This document shows, piece after piece, positions 60,267-64,000 of a stretch of DNA of 64,000 nucleotides. The DNA is from Selenomonas sp. AB3002 (lineage in GTDB: Bacteria > Bacillota > Negativicutes > Selenomonadales > Selenomonadaceae). The stretch is from the NCBI RefSeq assembly GCF_000702545.1, contig NZ_JNIO01000005.1, positions 62,001-126,000 of the forward strand, read 5' to 3'. The notes below the pieces were generated by a model. That model worked only from the letters and a program-made list of their open reading frames with translations, was not told the DNA's origin and made no database searches. Numbering within the stretch: position 1 is the stretch's first letter; each line of letters opens with the position of its first letter. A program made the position numbers and the translations under genes.

Positions 60267-60617
60267 ATGCAGATATCACGAGAATTTATACATGGCAAGA
60301 AGTTTGACGAACAATGGAAAGCTCTCGGCCTTAACGATGAACACCTCAAAGAGTTACAATCCACTCTACTCGACAATCCAAAGGCCGGTGCAGTTATACA
60401 GGGAACAGGAAGACTTCGGAAAATGCGATTTTCCTATGGAAACAGAGGGAAATCACACTGTGCCCGTGTGTGTTATGTTGATTTTGAAATACATGGTCGA
60501 ATTGTCCTTATCATGGTATTTGCCAAGAACGAAATGGAAAATCTCTCCAAGGCCGAACGTAATAGCTTAAAAGCTTTGATTGAGCGTCTGGAAAAAAGTA
60601 TGCAGAAAGGAGCATAG
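60267..60617 (+). CDS. higB: HigB/RelE-type toxin
   Basis: 116 residues with the RelE/HigB pattern: an N-terminal helix (FDEQWKALGLNDEHLKELQ), then the beta-core including VIQGTGRLRKMRFSYGNRGK and ARVCYVDFEIHGRIVLIMVF and a last helix (NLSKAERNSLKALIERLEK). Such toxins cut mRNA on the ribosome. ATG with AGGAGA upstream. The order toxin then antitoxin is that of higBA. Two bases separate it from the antitoxin gene. Likely a plasmid-maintenance module. Confidence 0.9.
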   Translation: MQISREFIHGKKFDEQWKALGLNDEHLKELQSTLLDNPKAGAVIQGTGRLRKMRFSYGNRGKSHCARVCYVDFEIHGRIVLIMVFAKNEMENLSKAERNSLKALIERLEKSMQKGA

Positions 60618-60619
60618 AA

Positions 60620-60931
60620 ATGAGCAGGACTTATGATATGTTAGCTGATTCGCTGAATGAACTGATTACGGACTTCGAGGAAAATGATGGAAAAAATCTC
60701 TCTCATACTGTATTGACCGTTGATATTGCTCCAGCCCGCAAATTCAGCAGCGAGGATATTCGCTCCATCCGCCAGAAGAATCACTTAACCCAGTCTATCC
60801 TTGCAAAATACCTATGTGTCAGCAAAAAGACCATCGAAGCATGGGAATCTGGCCGGAATACCCCTAACGGGCCATCCAGCCGTCTGCTGGAACTTTTAGA
60901 CCGGCAAGCGGTGTCCATAGTTACAGCTTAA
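60620..60931 (+). CDS. higA: HigA-type HTH antitoxin
   Basis: 103 residues. The HTH is IRSIRQKNHLTQSILAKYLC then VSKKTIEAWESGRNTPN, of Cro/CI type with the W-x-x-G-R-x-x-P ending typical of HigA and MqsA-like antitoxins. ATG with AAGGAG upstream. It would bind and neutralise the toxin and repress the promoter through the palindrome at 60225-60241. Confidence 0.92.
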   Translation: MSRTYDMLADSLNELITDFEENDGKNLSHTVLTVDIAPARKFSSEDIRSIRQKNHLTQSILAKYLCVSKKTIEAWESGRNTPNGPSSRLLELLDRQAVSIVTA

Positions 60932-60976
60932 AAAAACAGGTCTGAATCCTTTGTTGTGGATTCAGACCTGTTTTTT
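60931..60976. terminator. Bidirectional terminator after higBA
   Basis: AAAAAACAGGTCTGAATCC pairs with GGATTCAGACCTGTTTTTT around a short loop. A/T tracts flank both sides. Confidence 0.92.
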
Positions 60977-61067
60977 ATCGTTAATAGGTTTGATTTTTCC
61001 TCATAATGACATATATTTTATGTATTTTGTAGCTAAAAATAAACCGTATACAGATATTTCATGCTAT

Positions 61068-61110
61068 CCTCAATGACCCCATGTACGTTATGTACACGGG
61101 GTCATTGAGG
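61068..61110. terminator. Long perfect-stem hairpin after the VirB5-like gene
   Basis: CCTCAATGACCCC and GGGGTCATTGAGG form the outer stem, extended inwards by TGTAC/GTACA pairing; the single odd pair is a G-U in RNA. No T tract on the minus strand, so it may act as an mRNA-protecting or partial terminator. Confidence 0.65.
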
Positions 61111-61111
61111 T

Positions 61112-61975
61112 TCAGAACCTCACAAATCCCTTCGGCTCCGACTTCTCATAGAGTTTTTTCGACCTCTCAGTGCGGTGATACGGGTCTTCAATACTTACTT
61201 GGGCTGCCTGTACCTGGCGCCGGAAGGCTAAATCTTCGTTTTGCTTGATTTTCCCTTCCACGGCTCTAATACTGGCAAGGTTGCCCAGCAGGGTGTTTCG
61301 CCTTGCGACTTCGGCTTCCAGTATGGCCATGGCATCTGCCTTTGCTTGATCTGCTTGCATTTCACCTTCGGCGTTGTTGCTGGCCTCCACTATAGCAGCA
61401 ATATTGGCCTGTTCGCTGCTGGCGGTGTCTATGAAGCCTTTGGCATTGTTGCCGTAATGCTTATAGATTTCTGCTGCCGCCTGATACTGTTCTTGTGCAT
61501 TGAAGGATTTTTCATCCTCATAGCCTTCTGTACTACGGAAAATCCTGCTCTTCCAGAAATCTAAGGTCTGCTCCCCCATACTGCTGCTATTGGTGTCCCC
61601 GTTTAGGCTGGCAATGTTCCTTTGCAAGGTGGTCAGGATGCCTTTGTCCCAAGGGGTTATATTCTTGACCTGAATGCCGAACCGCTCCATGGCAGTGGCC
61701 AGCCATTCCTCCATATTCTGTGTGGTAAGTATGGCTTTCATGTGCCGTGCGTAGTCGTAGACATTGCCCTTCTGCCTTGCCAAGTCCTTCAGTGCAAAGG
61801 GTGACGGGGCACTGTCGGCATAAGATATGCTGGTCATGCTGTAGTAGTTTGCCGGGTCAAAGGGTTCATCCACACCGGGGATGGTCCGGGCGAATCCTAC
61901 GCCATAGGCTCCCACACCACAGATGCAACAAGCTGTCAGCACACCAAGGCAGTAAATCACTTTTCCTTTTTTCAT
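61112..61975 (-). CDS. VirB5/TrbJ-like exported conjugation protein
   Basis: 287 residues. A signal peptide occupies the first 29 (MKKGKVIYCLGVLTACCICG...), followed by a mature domain with many helices (AEIYKHYGNNAKGFIDTASS, ADAMAILEAEVARRNTLLGN). This all-helical exported protein, downstream of a TrbL-like gene, fits VirB5/TrbJ pilus-tip or channel proteins of type IV secretion systems. ATG with GGGAGGTGAG upstream. The assignment is by context and shape since this family has low sequence conservation. Confidence 0.7.
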   Translation of the reverse strand: MKKGKVIYCLGVLTACCICGVGAYGVGFARTIPGVDEPFDPANYYSMTSISYADSAPSPFALKDLARQKGNVYDYARHMKAILTTQNMEEWLATAMERFGIQVKNITPWDKGILTTLQRNIASLNGDTNSSSMGEQTLDFWKSRIFRSTEGYEDEKSFNAQEQYQAAAEIYKHYGNNAKGFIDTASSEQANIAAIVEASNNAEGEMQADQAKADAMAILEAEVARRNTLLGNLASIRAVEGKIKQNEDLAFRRQVQAAQVSIEDPYHRTERSKKLYEKSEPKGFVRF

Positions 61976-61992
61976 AGTCTCACCTCCCTTCG

Positions 61993-63930
61993 TTACTGCT
62001 CATTGGTGAGCTTGAAACCCATGCCGCCGAACTGCTTATTGATAACTTTCTCCATGTGGTCTGCTATCTTAATGAAGAGCAAAACTATCAGGAGAAGCTG
62101 GAAGAGTACGGCGATATTGGCCACACGGCTGCTCTTGTTGGCTCCACGATGGCCAAGGACTGCCGCCTGATACTCGTAGGCAGCGGCGTTATTCATGCCT
62201 CCCTCCCCCTGATTCCATGCCCGGCAAGCAGCTTCCCATGAGCCGTATTTGTTGTAGTAACCCTCAATTATGAACGCTGCCACCCTATCCTGATTGATTG
62301 GTGCCCACGGATATTCTGTGCTTGGCTCTGGTGCCGTGTCCTTGTCTCCGTAGGAACTCCAGCGGGTATAGTTTTCCCCGTCATGGATAAGCGTTCCGCC
62401 ACTGTTCTCATAGTCCTGGCACCAGTGGTCCCAGTTGTTGTAATTCCCGTAATCTATCTGATAGGCTCCATAATACCCCTGCCCATTGTCGCAATGATAA
62501 TTGCCACCGTAGGATTCCACAGCCCGGATGCGGGCGAGGCAGTCTTCCTCGCTGATAATCTTGGCAGAGCTTCCTGTTTCAGATACAGTAGTTTGGGTTT
62601 CGACCAAATTCCCCACCACAAGATTCTGCATGGTCACTTGGAGCATCACTGTGAAGATAACGAAGAACATGAGGTTCAGGGATGAAGCGAAAATACCATT
62701 AATGCCGTTGGAAGCCCATTTCCTTGTCTGTTTCAGTCCAGCGAACATGAAGGAGACAAAGGAGAAAAGAATGGTAAAGTAGAAGAAGAGGTATGCTTTC
62801 GCCACATGGATGCCAATGATTACGAAGAGGACGAGGAAAACCGCTCCGAATACGGCACAAATTATGAAGGTATACCCTTCCATAATCAAGTCTAGCAGTC
62901 CGTGAGCCTTCAACGCCTCATTGATGAGGGGGGTAATTATCTCCATGCCCTTCTGTACTATCTTGGTGGGGTCAGAGACTGTTTTACCTGCCGAATCCAG
63001 AGATTCACCCACGGCCAAGGCTCCCAGCTGCGGAAAACCTTCCAAGGCCAGATTTCCAATGAAGTCTCCCCAGTTCATCAGCATGAAGATCAGGACACCA
63101 TAAGTAATGATTTTGTATAAAAACCAGCTGGTGAAGCTATGCTCATCATTATCCCCCCATGCCCCAAGGGCTTTATACATGGCTGACATGGCCAGGTCTA
63201 TGGCCATCAGGCAAGCGAATAACTGCCAGATGTAATTTTTCAGTATCTCCAGAGCCCTGGTCAGCAAGTCCACGAAGGTATCTATGACATCCTTCAGGGG
63301 CTTGGCGAAATCAGCGGAAATTTCCAAGGACACATCGCTATCATCAAAATCTGTTGCTACTGTCGGATCCCCGCCATCTACACGACTGCCAAATTTCTCC
63401 GCCTCCATCTGTGCCATGCCTGACACAAATAGTCCCGGATCTACCCACTTACCATTCAATTGTGTGCCGAAATGACAGTGCGGCCCTGTAGAATTACCTG
63501 TAGAACCCATCGTAGCTATTGGTTGACCTGCACTTACAGTATCACCAATAGAAACATCCACCGTGCTGTTGTGCCCGTAGTAAGTCTTCAATCCATTGCC
63601 GTGGTCGATGATAACAAGATTTCCAAAACCGTCATTAAAACCATAAGCGGCATAATCCACAGTACCGGCTCCGGCTGATTTTACAATGTCACCATAGTCT
63701 CCAGCAAGATCAACACCATTGTGGTGCCTGACATCACCTGTGATAGGATGTATGCGGTAGCCAAAAGCCGAGGTCATAACTGACGGTGGCGTAGGCACCG
63801 GCCATTCCAGCGTTCCGGCTCCCCTTACTTCATTCCCCATGGATTCTGTATCTTCGGTGTACGCCAGTGCTGTGCCGAACATACACAGCTGAAAAATTAT
63901 GCATAATAGCAGTGCGACACGCCTTAACAT
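61993..63930 (-). CDS. M23 endopeptidase - TrbL/VirB6 channel - lytic transglycosylase fusion
   Basis: 645 residues. After a signal peptide, an M23/LytM domain (residues 40-170) has zinc ligands in HHNGVDLAG and HCHFG. Residues 230-450 carry five or more membrane helices (YIWQLFACLMAIDLAMSAMY, IITYGVLIFMLMNWGDFIG, and others), a TrbL/VirB6-like region. Residues 460-600 start CLARIRAVESYGGNYHC and read GQGYYGAYQIDYGNY, a lytic-transglycosylase-like fold with catalytic Glu in VESYG. A last membrane helix follows. Fusing two wall hydrolases with the channel is unusual. It should open the peptidoglycan for the mating channel. ATG with GGGAGGT upstream. Confidence 0.88.
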   Translation of the reverse strand: MLRRVALLLCIIFQLCMFGTALAYTEDTESMGNEVRGAGTLEWPVPTPPSVMTSAFGYRIHPITGDVRHHNGVDLAGDYGDIVKSAGAGTVDYAAYGFNDGFGNLVIIDHGNGLKTYYGHNSTVDVSIGDTVSAGQPIATMGSTGNSTGPHCHFGTQLNGKWVDPGLFVSGMAQMEAEKFGSRVDGGDPTVATDFDDSDVSLEISADFAKPLKDVIDTFVDLLTRALEILKNYIWQLFACLMAIDLAMSAMYKALGAWGDNDEHSFTSWFLYKIITYGVLIFMLMNWGDFIGNLALEGFPQLGALAVGESLDSAGKTVSDPTKIVQKGMEIITPLINEALKAHGLLDLIMEGYTFIICAVFGAVFLVLFVIIGIHVAKAYLFFYFTILFSFVSFMFAGLKQTRKWASNGINGIFASSLNLMFFVIFTVMLQVTMQNLVVGNLVETQTTVSETGSSAKIISEEDCLARIRAVESYGGNYHCDNGQGYYGAYQIDYGNYNNWDHWCQDYENSGGTLIHDGENYTRWSSYGDKDTAPEPSTEYPWAPINQDRVAAFIIEGYYNKYGSWEAACRAWNQGEGGMNNAAAYEYQAAVLGHRGANKSSRVANIAVLFQLLLIVLLFIKIADHMEKVINKQFGGMGFKLTNEQ

Positions 63931-64000
63931 TTGCTAATTTACCTCCCGTGCTTTACTATATTGGATTTTAACGAGGAATTTGCTCCGCAAACTATCCAAT

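Overview
The window looks like a stretch of a large conjugative plasmid or integrative element from a Negativicutes-type Firmicute (a Selenomonas-like host is my best guess). This rests on strong GGAGG ribosome binding sites together with a Gram-negative-style mating apparatus: a TrbL/VirB6-like channel protein fused to peptidoglycan hydrolases, a VirB5/TrbJ-like exported protein, an ArdC-like antirestriction protein and a 2571-residue methylase-helicase. I saw no rRNA, tRNA or CRISPR array. The genus is inference only.

Layout. 1-7.1 kb: the 3' end of a mobilisation-like gene, an IS256-family element inserted in a terminator, a coiled-coil gene, a DUF4143-type AAA ATPase with a 33-bp-periodic repeat array, a Fic protein with a nested palindromic operator, and a tyrosine recombinase. 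7.5-15.8 kb: a visibly A+T-rich minus-strand operon of small-molecule enzymes (HEPN protein, two HAD proteins, histidine phosphatase, GmhA-like sugar isomerase, DUF6270 protein, nucleotidyltransferase, NodU-type carbamoyltransferase). 15.9-32.1 kb: a higher-GC minus-strand operon with radical SAM protein, ClpB-like ATPase, coiled-coil protein, PIN nuclease, UPF1-like helicase, HNH nuclease, YkvA protein, a PP2C/VWA/kinase set that matches the described TerY-P triad, a one-pass membrane protein and an FtsZ homologue. 32.3-34 kb: HTH regulators and divergent promoters. 34.1-35.7 kb: an IS4-like element. 36-43.4 kb: a second minus-strand module with a degenerate FtsZ paralogue, a paralogue of the same membrane protein, a Sel1-repeat protein, a metallophosphatase-like and an LRAT-like protein that both lack key residues, and more HTH genes. 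44-46.4 kb: an inserted toxin/immunity cassette. 46.4-64 kb: conjugation genes with a HigBA-type toxin-antitoxin pair.

How the parts may work together (inference). The triad would give phospho-signalling. FtsZ-1 and the two one-pass proteins could form a membrane-tethered filament, with the nucleotide-pocket-deficient FtsZ-2 as a modulator. The helicase, PIN, HNH and ClpB proteins would be nucleic-acid and protein effectors. The A+T-rich operon would make a carbamoylated, nucleotidyl-activated sugar-like metabolite. The same HTH family precedes both FtsZ modules and the same palindromic hairpin follows the HTH genes, so the region looks like one dispersed, partly duplicated stress or anti-phage system. 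The duplicated FtsZ/membrane-protein pair joined to a TerY-P island is the most unusual content here.
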